From: Orbilia blumenaviensis
Lineage: Eukaryota; Ascomycota; Orbiliomycetes; Orbiliales; Orbiliaceae
DNA: 64,000 nucleotides
Direction of reading: 5' to 3'
NCBI GenBank assembly: GCA_036872755.1
Contig: JAVHNS010000003.1
Coordinates: 2,790,001-2,854,000, forward strand
Both the position numbers and the translations under genes were made by a program. Position 1 is the first letter of the stretch. The number at the start of each line of letters is the position of its first letter. The notes beneath the pieces were generated by a model, which searched no databases, had not been told where the DNA came from, and worked only from the letters and a program-made list of their open reading frames with translations. Below, in pieces: positions 49,401 to 61,300 of this stretch.

Positions 49401-49989
49401 TTGTTTATTATATTTATAAAAATATTTTTTTTTTTTTTAAAATATATTATTTTTATATTATATTTATTAAAAAATTTTTATTATTAAATTTATTATTTAT
49501 TAAATTTTTTTATAATTAAAAAGTAAATAAAATTTTTGTAATCAAATAAAATTATAAAAAGTTTTTTATTTTAAAAATAAATATATTATTTTTAATATAT
49601 TTCTATAATAATTATTAATTTTTTATTATAAATAATATATTATAATTATATTATATTAAATTTATAAAAGATATAAATAATAAAATATTATTATTTATTT
49701 TTATAAAATTAAAGTAAATAAATTTTTAACATTATTGTAAAAATATTGGTTTTAATTTTAATAAATAATTTTAAATTATAAAATTTAAAAATGAAAATAA
49801 AAATAAATAATTTTTTAAGAATTTTAAAAATTTGAATTTTTTTAAATATTATTTTAAATTTTAATTATTTTTTAATAAGTTTAGAAAATATTATTAATAT
49901 GAAATTATATTTCTAAATAAATTATTAATAATAATTATAAAATTTGAGAAATGATTATATTTTTTTGATATTTTTAGGAAAAAACCAAT

Positions 49990-50550
49990 CTTAAATGATT
50001 TAAATTTTCTTAAAATTTATTTTAATTTTATTTAAAATAATTATAGTTTTTAAAAATTTATATTTAATAATAATAAATTTTAATTTATTTAATATTATAT
50101 GTAAATCATAATTTTAAAGGGATTTTAATATTGTATTAATGTTTTTTTTATATTTTTTTAGTATTTTATTAAAAATTAAAATATTATTTAGATAGATAAC
50201 ATAAATAATATCTATATGTTTTTGAAGTATATAATTTATAAAAACTTAAAAAAAAGCTAGTATATTAGTTAGCTTAAATAGTATAATTAAATATTTAAAT
50301 AAATTATAGTAATATTAAAAAACTATTTTTTATTTTTTTTTTGGATTTATTTTAATATTGTAATAAATATTAATAATATTTAATTTAATAAAATAATTTG
50401 CATTTATTAAACAATTAAAAGATTTGTTTATTAGTAGTAGGGGTTTAATGTTTTTGATTATAATGTTGTTTAAACTTTTATAATTAATACATATTCACAA
50501 TTTTTTATTAAATTTTAATATAAATAATATAAGGTATTTTATAGATAAAT
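49990..50550 (-). pseudogene. Gypsy B reverse transcriptase remnant
   Basis: Minus-strand reading of 50530-50340 gives ICINYKSLNNIIIKNIKP and LLLINKSFNCLINANYF, the gypsy block x-C-x-D-Y-R-x-L-N-x-x-T-I-K-N-x-Y-P-L-P. At 50194-50183 the active site reads YLNNILIF, again Y-L-D-D with both Asp changed to Asn. It lies 4858 bp from the 5' LTR start, against 4866 bp in element C. Confidence 0.85.
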
Positions 50551-53089
50551 TAAAAGGTTGGATGAATTTATTGTAAAGATTTTCATTAATATATTCTCAT
50601 AGAATTATAATTTTTTTTTTTATATATATATATATAGGTAGAAATTTTAATTAAATTCTTTTTTTTAAAAAAATATAATATATAAATTAATTAATTTTTA
50701 ATAAAAAATCCCATTCATTTGGGGACTAAAAAACCAATTTATTATTTTTAAAAATCTAATCTAAAATCTCCTTCTTTTCTTTATTAATTTCTTATATTTT
50801 AAAAAAAATATATTTTATTAAATAAAATTTATTTTAAAAATAATTATTAATTTTTTTTTGTGATATATATTAAATAAATTAGTAATAAATTTTTTTTAGA
50901 AATTAATTATCTAATTAAATTTTAGAATAAATTTTTTTATAATTATATTTCAAAAATTTAAAATAATAAATTTTTTAATTAATATTTGGGTTATATTCTT
51001 CTAATTAAAAAAATCCAAAAATTAATTTATAAAAAATTTTTAAAATATTTATTATAATTATTTTTAAATATTTATTTATAAAAAATATAAAAATGGTTTT
51101 ATAAATAATTATTTTAAAAAAATTATTATTAAAAACAATAACATATATTTTTTAAAGTTTTTAAATATAAAGTAGGTTAAATTGTTTAATAATTTCAAAA
51201 TAAATAAATGAATTTTTTATTTTACAGTTTAATAAAAATATATTAAAATTTCTATTAATATTAACTAATAAAAAAAAATAATTTTTAATTAATTATAAAA
51301 AAAATTATTTAAATAATCCATTTTTAATAATATATAATTTAAATTTTTTAGATAATATTAAATTTTAAAATTTTTTTAATTTTTTCTTTTTATATTTATT
51401 TTTTTATAAACATCAACAAATTCAATTTTATTAATATAAAAAAATTTATTAAATTTTAATTTAAAATAATTTTATTTAAAATTAATAATTTTAAATTAAT
51501 AGTAAAATAAAATAAAATTATCTTATTTATAATTAAAATAATTATTCTAAAAATAATATTTAAAGTTAAATTAAATATTAAAAATAAAGTTTTAGTAATA
51601 TATATATTATTATTTTATATTTTAAATATTTGATTTAATTTTTAAAATATAAAAATTTTTAATAAAAATAATATATTTTTAAATATAATTAATATAAAAA
51701 TTATATTTTTTATAAAATAAATAAATAATTAATTTTTTATAAAATTAATATTAATAATTTTTTTTTTTGATTAAATTATATTTAATAATATATTTAATAT
51801 TAATTATATAATAATATTTATTTTTTTAATAATATTCCATAATTTCTTCTTTATAATCAATATTAAATTAAATAATGTAAATATTTTAATAAATTAAAAA
51901 TTAAATAATAATTTAAAAAAAATATTAATAAAAATATTTTCTATAATTAAAAAAAATATTAAAATTATAAAAAATAAATTAAACAAAATTAAAATATTTA
52001 ATATATAAATTTCATCCATTATAATAAAAATTATAAAAATAAAAAACATAATCATAAAGTTTTATATTTAAAAATTAATTTTTATATAAATAATAATTAA
52101 AAATAATTTTTTAATATTTTGAAATAATATATCCAATTTTATTAATTTATTTATAAATAATAAAAAAATTGACATTTTTGATTTTTTTATAATAAATTTT
52201 TTAATTTTTTATAAAATTAATTTTATAAAAATTATTATTAATATAAAAAAAAATATTTTAATATTTTTTAAAAAAAAATTATTTTTAATTTTTAATATAT
52301 TTATATTTAATATATTTAACAATAAAAGTAATATAATAATCTAAATATCTACAATTCAATCAATTTTAAATTATATAATTATAATTTTTATATCAATTAT
52401 AAATTCTTTATTAATAATTTATATATTAAATTTATTTTTTTTTAAATTTCATAAAAATTATATTATTAATGTAAATTTTAAAAATAAAAATTTCATTATT
52501 ATTCTAACTTTTGTAAAATATAATTGAAAAATTAAAAGAAATTTTTTTATAAATTTTTTTTTTATTATTTAAATATTCTATAAAAAAATTTTTTTATTTA
52601 AAGAATATTTATTTATAAATAAATAATAAATTTATTTTAGTAAAAAAATTTTTTATTATATTAATAAATTATAAATAAATTTTAAAATTTTATAATATAA
52701 AATTAATATAAATTAAATAAATGTAATAAATTTTTTTAAATATATATTTTTAAATGAATTATTTGTTAAAATATTTTTATAATTTAAATAAATTTTAAAT
52801 ATTAAATTATTTTAAAATTAATAATATTTTTAAAAAATTAAATCATAAATAATTAAAATAATTTTAAATTTAATTTTTTTTTTTTAAATAATAGATTTTA
52901 AAATATTCATAAATTAATTAAAGATAATTAAGTAATTTAAAGTTTGTTTAAGAATTTATTACTAAAATTATTTAATTTTTTAAAAAATAAACTAATATAT
53001 TATTTAAATTTTTTTTATAGCAAATAATGATAAAAAATTAATATTTATGAATTTAATATTTTTATATTATTAAAATATGTTATTTTATT

Positions 53090-53940
53090 ATAGTTTTTTG
53101 TAATTTTTAGTAATATGTTTAAATTTATTATAATTATAATAAATAAGATTGTTGGATTTTGATTTTTTAAGTTTTTTATTGTATAAGTAATTGTGTTAAA
53201 TTATGTTGAAATTTATAAAAGTTGGGTTAAAAATTTTATTTGGAGTAAAATTTTTATTTTTATTTTTGTATTAGTTCCCATTTTTTTTATTATTTTGGTT
53301 TTGGGGTGTTTTTTTTTTGTTTTTGTTTTTTTTAGGATTGTGGTTGTGGAAATTTTTTTTTTTTTGATTGTGTTTATTTTATTAGTAGATATTATTGATT
53401 TTAATGATTATTTTTTACATTTTTATATGTTCAAAAGGTTTTTTAAATTATTATTTTTTAAAAAAAACTTAAACCTTTAATTCTAATTTTAATTTTTTTT
53501 AAATTCAATAAATAATATTAAATTTATTTTATTTAATAAAAAAAATAATTTAATTAAATTTATAAAAATATTTATGAATTAAATTAATTTGTTTAAGTTT
53601 TTTAAAATTTCTATAAACTTTATTAATTTTATCATTTTTTCCACATTATTGTTTAAGAAATGTAATGAATTTTGTGTAATTTATTATAATCTTGAAAATG
53701 TGGGTGTTAAAATTAATTTTATTTTTAATGTAATGGTTGTTGTAATTAATGAATATTTAAAAAATTGGGTCTTTTAAGTATATTCTTATAAAAATAATTT
53801 TGAGTTTGTTATTTGGGAATCTATTTTTTTATATTTTAAAATAGGTTGAGAGTTGGTGAAAAAAATGATTAATTTTCTTAAATTTATTAGAATATTTTAT
53901 TGGATCTTTAATTTTAGGTGTTTTATTAGTATTAGTTTTA
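53090..53940 (-). pseudogene. Gypsy B gag remnant with a zinc-knuckle ghost
   Basis: Near 53930-53760 the minus strand reads KFKKINHFFHQLSTYFKI and, after a stop, IIFIRIYLKDPIF, matching gypsy gag capsid (S-K-L-x-x-F-L-x-Q-L-x-x-Y-F ... F-A-x-S-Y-L-R-G-P-A-F). Near 53145-53100 it reads YYNYNKFKHITKNY, a perfect C-x2-C-x4-H-x4-C knuckle in which all three Cys have become Tyr (G-to-A in the coding strand) while His is kept. Confidence 0.75.
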
Positions 53941-54495
53941 ATTTTTTTTTTATTATAATTTATTTTAAAAAATTTATATTTTAATTGTTTTTATATAAGT
54001 GTATTTTTTTTTTTTGTGAGGTTTTATTTATGTTTATTTTTTAAAATGATTAGTTTTTTAGTAAGTTTTTCTATAGTGGACAGTGGAGCTTGTTTTTTTG
54101 AAGATTCTTTTATACTAATTATTACATTAAGTAAATTTGATATTATATTAAGTAGTTGTTTATGTTTTTGAAAATAATCTAATGTTAATTGTATTTTAAT
54201 TGTAATGTTGATGTATTTAGTATTTTTATATTATTTAAATGGGTTATTGATTTGTATTAATTTTAAATTTTTATTGTTAGTAGTTAGTTTTAAAAAGGGT
54301 AATTTAATTTGTTTTGTAGATGATTTTTTTATTTATATCTATTAATTTTAAATTATAATTAATAAATAAATTATTTTATCAAAAAAAATATCTTCTATTT
54401 TGTAAATAATATTATAGAAGTCATAATATTCAACATCACTATTATTACTTAATATACAATTCTCACTTTATTATTAAAAGTCAAATCAATTAAAG

Positions 54496-55052
54496 TATTA
54501 TACCTATTCTAAATATTTCCCAAATAGAAAATTCTTAAAACAATTTAATATTTTTTAATTAATCATATTCTCAATTTAAAGTATTTAGATTATTTTTTTA
54601 AAATAAACTAAATTAAATATAAAAATATTAAATAATATAATTTTTAATAAAAATATACTAAATTCAATAAATAAAAATAATAAACAAAATATATTAAATA
54701 TTAATAAATTAATCAATAAAATTTAAAAAAAAATCCTAAAATTACTATTGTTTAAAAGTTTTTATATACATAAACATTATTCATACAAATATAAATTATT
54801 TATAAACTTAAACATTATATGTTTAAAAAGATATTATATGCATATAACATACCAAACCATACATAACATTTTCTACATAATTTATTTCAAAAATTATATT
54901 ATCAACACAACACAATCCAACCTATCTCTTTTTAATATAATTTTCTCCCACCAAATATTTATAATAAAAATCATTTCAATAAAAAAAACAACTTGTGAAA
55001 ATGGACTCATATTTAACATGCCAAGATATATCTAGTATGGCTGGCCGTAATA
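54496..55052 (-). repeat. Gypsy B 5' LTR
   Basis: Pairs with 45864-46420. Its right end keeps the least damaged text (GTATGGCTGGCCGT near 55034), and the body keeps C but few G. Coding-sense start is at 55052. Confidence 0.85.
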
Positions 55053-56234
55053 ATTTTTTTAAATATAAAATATTTAAAAAATATTATTAATAAATTTTAT
55101 ATTATTATTAACATATAATTATTTAATTTTAAAATTAATTTACTTTTTTATTTAAATTTTAAAAATTTTAAATTTTTTAAATACTTCTTCAAATAATTTT
55201 AATTTAAAAAAATAAATCTTAATAAATTTTAACTTATTATTTATTAATATAATATAATATTTAAAATTATCTATAATTATAATATTAAATAAATTATTTA
55301 AATTAATATAAATGATTTTAAAAATATTAATAATAATATATATATTAAAATAAAATAATTTTTATTTTTATTTTTTTTTAATATAATTATCATAAATTAA
55401 TTTTATATATTTATAAAAAAAAAAATTTATATTAATAATTAAAATTATAATTTATTTAAATAAAAGAATATTAATATGTATAAATTATTTGTACCATAAA
55501 TTAATTAATTATATATTATAATTTATTTAAATATATGTTTTTAATATATTTAAAATATTTAAAATATATATATTCCTAAATTTGCTAATAATTATAAATA
55601 ATTTATTTTTATATTTTAAATATATAAAATTAAAATTAAATATTATTTTAATTTTTTATTAAATTAAGGTAGTAATATTAAGAAAATTGTATTTTAAATT
55701 TAGAATAAATAAAATGTTTTTTAAAATTGTTGTGTGAATTGAATGATTGGATAGTATTGGTATATTGACAATGTTATATTTTTTTATTAGTATAATATAT
55801 CTATTACTAATTTTAATTTTTCTGTTAGTATTGAATTTATTGTAATTATTAATAAGCGTTATATTTGGTAACATATGTAAAATACAATTAAAATCAAAAA
55901 TTTATCCATCTTTAAGAGTATTATTAATCAAATAAATTATTAGACATATATATTGAAATTATTTGTAATTTTAAAACTATTTATAATTGAATATTTTAAT
56001 AATTGTGTAAATAATAAAAAAAATTGAGTAAATTAATAAAAAATAAAATTATTAAATATAAAATGTTCAGCTTATTTTATATTTTTTTTAGAATTTTAAT
56101 TTATATTTTTTTTAAAATTTTAATTTTTTAAACTTTTGTTTATAATAAAGTCATAGATAGGAGAAATTGTATTATTATGTATTGAAGTTGAAATATAATT
56201 AGTATTATAATTAAATTTAATTTCCTAAATAAAA
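55053..56234 (-). pseudogene. Copia-type protease and pre-integrase remnant
   Basis: Spacer between gypsy B and C. Minus strand from about 55905: HMLPNITLINNYNKF preceded by a DFNC ghost of the aspartic protease active site, then LKNILFILNLKYNFLNITTL at 55720-55665, the copia signature L-x-N-V-L-Y-V-P-x-L-x-x-N-L-L-S-V-x-x-L. At 55500-55450 a GAG_pre-integrase ghost follows (LWYK, FIHINI; family L-W-H-x-R-x-A-H-x-N). A 71-codon frame (55659-55874) is still open. Order and strand continue into 45863-44221 once gypsy B is removed. The gag part should lie beyond element C. Confidence 0.8.
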
Positions 56235-56801
56235 TATCACGGCCAGCCATACTAGGTATGTCTTAGCATGTCAAACATAAACTTGTTTAGCTTTGGATTC
56301 AACTCACAAATCAGATTTACAATATAAATATTTGGATTATAAATTTAGGAGTGAATTAGACTAAAACTAGATTATTTACAAATATATTATATTAATAATA
56401 TATTTTTAAAATAAATTATATAAGAAATATTATATATAATTTAGCATATTATATATATATAACATTTATTTGGGTATATAATATTTAAGTTTATAAATGA
56501 TTTATATTTGTATGAATAATATTTATGTATATAAAAATCTTTAAATAATAATAATTTTAAAATTTTTTTTTAAATTTTATCAATTAATTTATTAATATTT
56601 AATACATTTTATTTATTATTTTTATTTATTTAAACTTAATATATCCTTATTAAGAGTTACATTATTTAATATTTTTATATTTAATTTAGTTTATTTTAAA
56701 AAAATAATTTAAATATTTTAGATTAAAAATATAATTAATTAAAGAATGTTAAACTATTTTAAAAATTTCTTATTTTAAAAATACCTAAAATAAATGTAAT
56801 A
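56235..56801 (+). repeat. Gypsy C 5' LTR
   Basis: Inverted copy of the element B LTRs: ATCACGGCCAGCCATACTAG at its start matches, on the opposite strand, the right end of 54496-55052. About 567 bp, ending in GTAATA (ancestral TAACA). Confidence 0.85.
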
Positions 56802-57339
56802 TTTTAATTAATTTAATTTTTAATAATAAGATAAGAATTATATATCAAGCAATAGTAATAATGCCAAATATCACAACTTTTATAGCATTATTTACAAAAT
56901 AAAAAACAAATTTTTTAATAAAGTAATATATTTATTAATTATAATTTAAGATTAATAAATGTAAATAAAAGAATTATTTACAAAACAAATTAAATTACCC
57001 CCTCTAAAACTAACTATTAATAATAAAAATTTAAAATTAATATAAATCAATATTCTATTTAAATAATACAAAAACATTAAATATATTAATATTATAACTA
57101 AAATATAATTAATATTAAATCATTTTTAAAAACACAAACAATTATTTAATATAATATTAGATTTATTTAATATAATAACTAGTATAAGAAAATTTTTAAA
57201 TAAACAAATTCTATTAATTATAGAAGATTTTATAATAAAAATAATTATTTTAAAAGTAAAATATAAACAAATTATTATAGATAAGGAAAAAACACTTTTA
57301 TAAAAATAATTAAAATATAAAACCTTTAAAATGGATTAT

Positions 57340-58200
57340 AACAAAAAAAAAATCAAAACCAATATTAATAAAACATTTAAAATTGGAGATTTAATAAAGT
57401 ATTTTGGTAAATTCAAAAAAATTAATTATTTTTTTTATTAATTTTTAATTTATTTTAAAGTATAGAATGATAGATTTCTAAATAACAGATTTAAGATTAT
57501 TTTTACAAAAATATATTTAAAAAATTTAATTTTTTAAATATTTATTAATTATAATAATTATTATATCAAAAATAAAATTATTTTTAATGTTTATATTTTT
57601 AAAATTATAATAAATTTTAAAAAATTCATTATATTTTTTAAATAATAATATAAAAAAAACAATAAAATTAATAAGGTTTATAAAAATTTTAAAAGATTTA
57701 AATAGATTAACTTAATTTGTGGATATTTTTATAAATTTAATTAAATTATCTTTTTTATTGAATAAAATAAATTTAATATTATTTATTAAATTTGAGAAAA
57801 ATTAAAATTAAAGTTAAAGATTTAAATTTTTTTTAAAAAATAATAATTTAGAAAATTTTTTAAATATATAAAAATATAAAAAATAATTATTAAAATTAAT
57901 AATATTTATTAATAAAATAAATATAATTAAAAAAAAAAGAATTTTTATAATTATGATTTTAAAAAAAACAAAAATAAAAGGAAGATATTTTAAAATTAAA
58001 ATAATAAAAAAAATAAAAATTAATATAAAAATAAAAATAAAAGTTTTATTCCAAATAAAACTTTTAATTTAATTTTTATAAATTTTAATATAATTTAATA
58101 TAATTATTTATATAATAAAAAATTTAAAAAATTAAAATTTAATAATTTTATTTACTATAATTGTAATAAATTTGGATATATTATTAAAAATTATAATAAA
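57340..58200 (+). pseudogene. Gypsy C gag remnant with a zinc-knuckle ghost
   Basis: Capsid-like reading FKIGDLIKYFGKFKKINYFF around 57375-57435, followed by a degraded copy of the capsid block seen in element B. The knuckle at 58150-58192 reads YYNCNKFGYIIKNY: one Cys survives, the others and the His are Tyr. The surviving Gly of F-G-H is kept here but lost in B, so the copies were mutated independently. Confidence 0.7.
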
Positions 58201-60779
58201 TTATAATAAAATAATATATTTTAATAATATAAAAATATTAAATTTATAAATATTAATTTTTTATTATTATTTATTATAAAAAAAGTTTAAATAATATATT
58301 AATTTATTTTTTAAAAAATTAAATAATTTTAATAATAAATTTTTAAATAAATTTTAAATTACTTAATTATTTTTAATTAATTTATAAATATTTCTAAATT
58401 TATTATTTAAAAAAAAGAAATTAAATTTAAAATTACTTTAATTATTTATAATTTAATTTTTTAAAAATATTATTAATTTTAAAATAATTTAATATTTAAA
58501 ATTTATTTAAATTATAAAAGGTATTTTAATAAAGAATTTTTTTAAAAATATATGTTTAAAAAAATTTATTATACCTATTTAATTTATATTAATTTTATAT
58601 TATGAAATTTTAAAGTTTATTTACAATTTATTAATATAATAAAAGATTTTTTTATTAAAATGGATTTATTACTTATTTATAATTAAATTTCTTATAAATA
58701 AAAAGATTTTTTTATAAAATATTTAAATAATAAAAAAAAAATTTATAAAAAAGTTTTTTTTAGTCTTTTAATTATATTTTATAAAAGTTAAAATAATAAT
58801 AAAGTTTTTACTTCTAAAATTTATATTAATAATATAATTTTTATAGAATTTAAAAAAAAATAAGTTTGATATATGGATTGTTAGAAAGGAATTTATAATT
58901 AATATAAAAGTTATAATTATATAATTTAAAATTAATTAAATTATAAATATTTAAATTATTATATTATTTTTATTATTAAATATATTAAATACAAATATAT
59001 TGAAAATTAAAAATAATCTTTTTTTAAAAAATACTAAGATATTTTTTTTTATGTTAATAATAATTTTTATAAAGTTAACTTTACAAAAGATTGGAAAATT
59101 TATTATAAAAAAATTAAAAATATTAATTTTTCTTCTACTTATAAATAAATTAATAAAATTAAATGTATTATTTTAAAATATTAAAAAATTATTTTTAATT
59201 GTTATTTGTGTGAAAATTGATTTTTAAATATAAGATTTTATGATTACACTCTCTACTTTTGTAATTTCTGCTATAATAAATAAAACTTATATACTAAACA
59301 TTTTAATTTTATTTAATTTACTTTTTATAATTTTAATATTTTTTTTAATTGTAGAAAATATTTTTGTTAATATTTTTTTTAAATTATTATTTAATTTTTA
59401 ATTTATTAAGATATTTGTATTATTTAATTTAATATTAATTATAAAAAAAAAATTATAAAATACTATAAAAAAAATAAATATTATTATACAACTAATATTA
59501 AATATATTATTAAATATAACTTAATTAAAAAGAAGAATTATTAATGTTAATTTTATAAAAAATTAATTATTTATTTATTTTATAAAAAATATAATTTTTA
59601 TATTAATTATATTTAAAAATATATCACTTTTATTAAAAATTTTTATATTTTAAAAATTAAATTAAATGTTTAAAATATAAAATAATAATGTATGTATTGT
59701 TGAGATTTTATTTTTGATATTTAACTTAATTTTAAATATTATTTCTAGGAAGAATATTTTAATTATGAATAGGATAACCCTACCTTATCTTACTATTAAT
59801 TTAAAATTATTAATTTTAAATGAGGTTATTTTGAACTAAAATCTAACAAATTCTTTTATATTAATAAAATTAAATTTATTAATATTTATAAAAAAATAAA
59901 TATAAAAAAAAAAAATTAAAAAAATTTTAAGATTTGATGTTGTTTGAAGGATTTAAATTATATATTATTAAAAATAAATTATTTAAATAACTTTTTTTAT
60001 AATTAATTAAAAATTATTTTTTTTTATTAATTAATATTAATAGAAATTTTAGCATATTTTTATTAAATTATAAAATAGAAAATTTATTTATTTATTTTAA
60101 AATTGTTAAATAATTTAAATTATTTTATATTTAAAAATTTTAGAAAATATATATTATTATTTTTAATAATAATTCTTTTAAAATAATTATTTATAAAACT
60201 ATTTTTATACTTTTTATAAATAAATACTTGGAAATAATTATGATGAATATTTTAAAAATTTTTTATAAATTAATTCTTAAATTTTTTTAATTAGAAAAAT
60301 ATAATTTAAATATTAATTAAAAAATTTAATATCTTAAATTTTTAAAATGTGATTGTAAAAAAATTTATTTTAAAATTTAATTAAATAATTGATTTTTAAA
60401 AAAAATTTATTATTAATTTATTTAATATATGTTATAAAAAAAAATTAATAATTATTTTTAAAATAAATTTTATTTTATAAAATATATTTTTTTTAAAATA
60501 CAAAAAATTAATAAAAAAAAGAAAAAGATTTTAAATTAAATTCTTAAAAATAATAAATTAATTTTTTAATTTTCAAATAAAAAAAATTTTTTATTGAAAA
60601 TTAATTAATTTATACATTATATTTTTTTAAAAGAAAGAATTTAACTAAAATCTTTATTTATATATATATATATAAAAAAAAAAATTATAATTTTATATAA
60701 ATATATTAATAAAAATTTTTGTAATAAATTTATATGATTTTTTAATTTATTTATAAAATATTTTATATTATTTATATTA

Positions 60780-61300
60780 AAATTTAATGAAAAATTATAA
60801 ATATATATTAATTATAAAAATTTAAATGATATTATAATTAAAAATATTAAATTTTTATTATTAATAAACAAATTTTTTGATTACTTAATAGAAATAAATT
60901 ATTTTATTAAATTAAATATTATTAATGTTTATTATAATATTAGGATAAATTTAGAAAAAAAATAAAAAACAACTTTTTAATATTGTTACAATTTATTTAA
61001 ATATTTAATTATATTATTTAAATTAATTAATATATTAATTTTTTTCTAAGTTTTTATAAATTATATATTTCAAAAGTATATAAATATCATTTATATTATT
61101 TATTTAAATAATATTTTGATTTTCAATAAAACATTAGAAAAATATAAAAAAAATATTAATATAATATTAAAATCTTTTTAAGATTATAATCTATATATAG
61201 TGTTAAATAAATTAAAATTTATTATTATTAAATATAAATTTTTAAAAATTATAATTATTTTAAATAAAATCAAAATAAATTTTAAAAAAATTTAAATTAT
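60780..61300 (+). pseudogene. Gypsy C reverse transcriptase remnant
   Basis: YLNNILIFNKTLEKYKKNI at 61101 onward, then DYNLYIVLNKLKF and KYKFLKIII, matching the gypsy order Y-L-D-D-I-L-I-F-S-x-T-x-E-x-H, L-x-x-x-K-C-x-F and F-L-G-x-I-I. Both catalytic Asp codons are Asn. Upstream (60.79-60.93 kb) the IKN...LLLINK block is also readable. Confidence 0.85.

Larger units (their letters stand above)
45864..55052 (-). mobile_element. Ty3/gypsy LTR retrotransposon B, degenerate, nested in copia
   Basis: A 9189-bp element with 557-bp LTRs (45864-46420 and 54496-55052, constant offset 8632). A matching ATTTT sits at 45859-45863 and 55053-55057; in such AT-rich DNA the duplication alone is weak evidence. 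Coding sense is minus: the 5' LTR is the right one (ancestral TGTCACGGCC-type start), gag ghosts lie at 53.76-53.93 kb, a CCHC knuckle near 53.1 kb and reverse transcriptase at 50.0-50.55 kb. Same family as element C, to which it stands head-to-head. Confidence 0.85.

Noticed and set aside
53193..53480. Plus-strand hydrophobic frame inside gypsy B
   Set aside because: It is the antisense of the mutated gag region; its Phe/Val/Ile content follows from T- and G-rich DNA.
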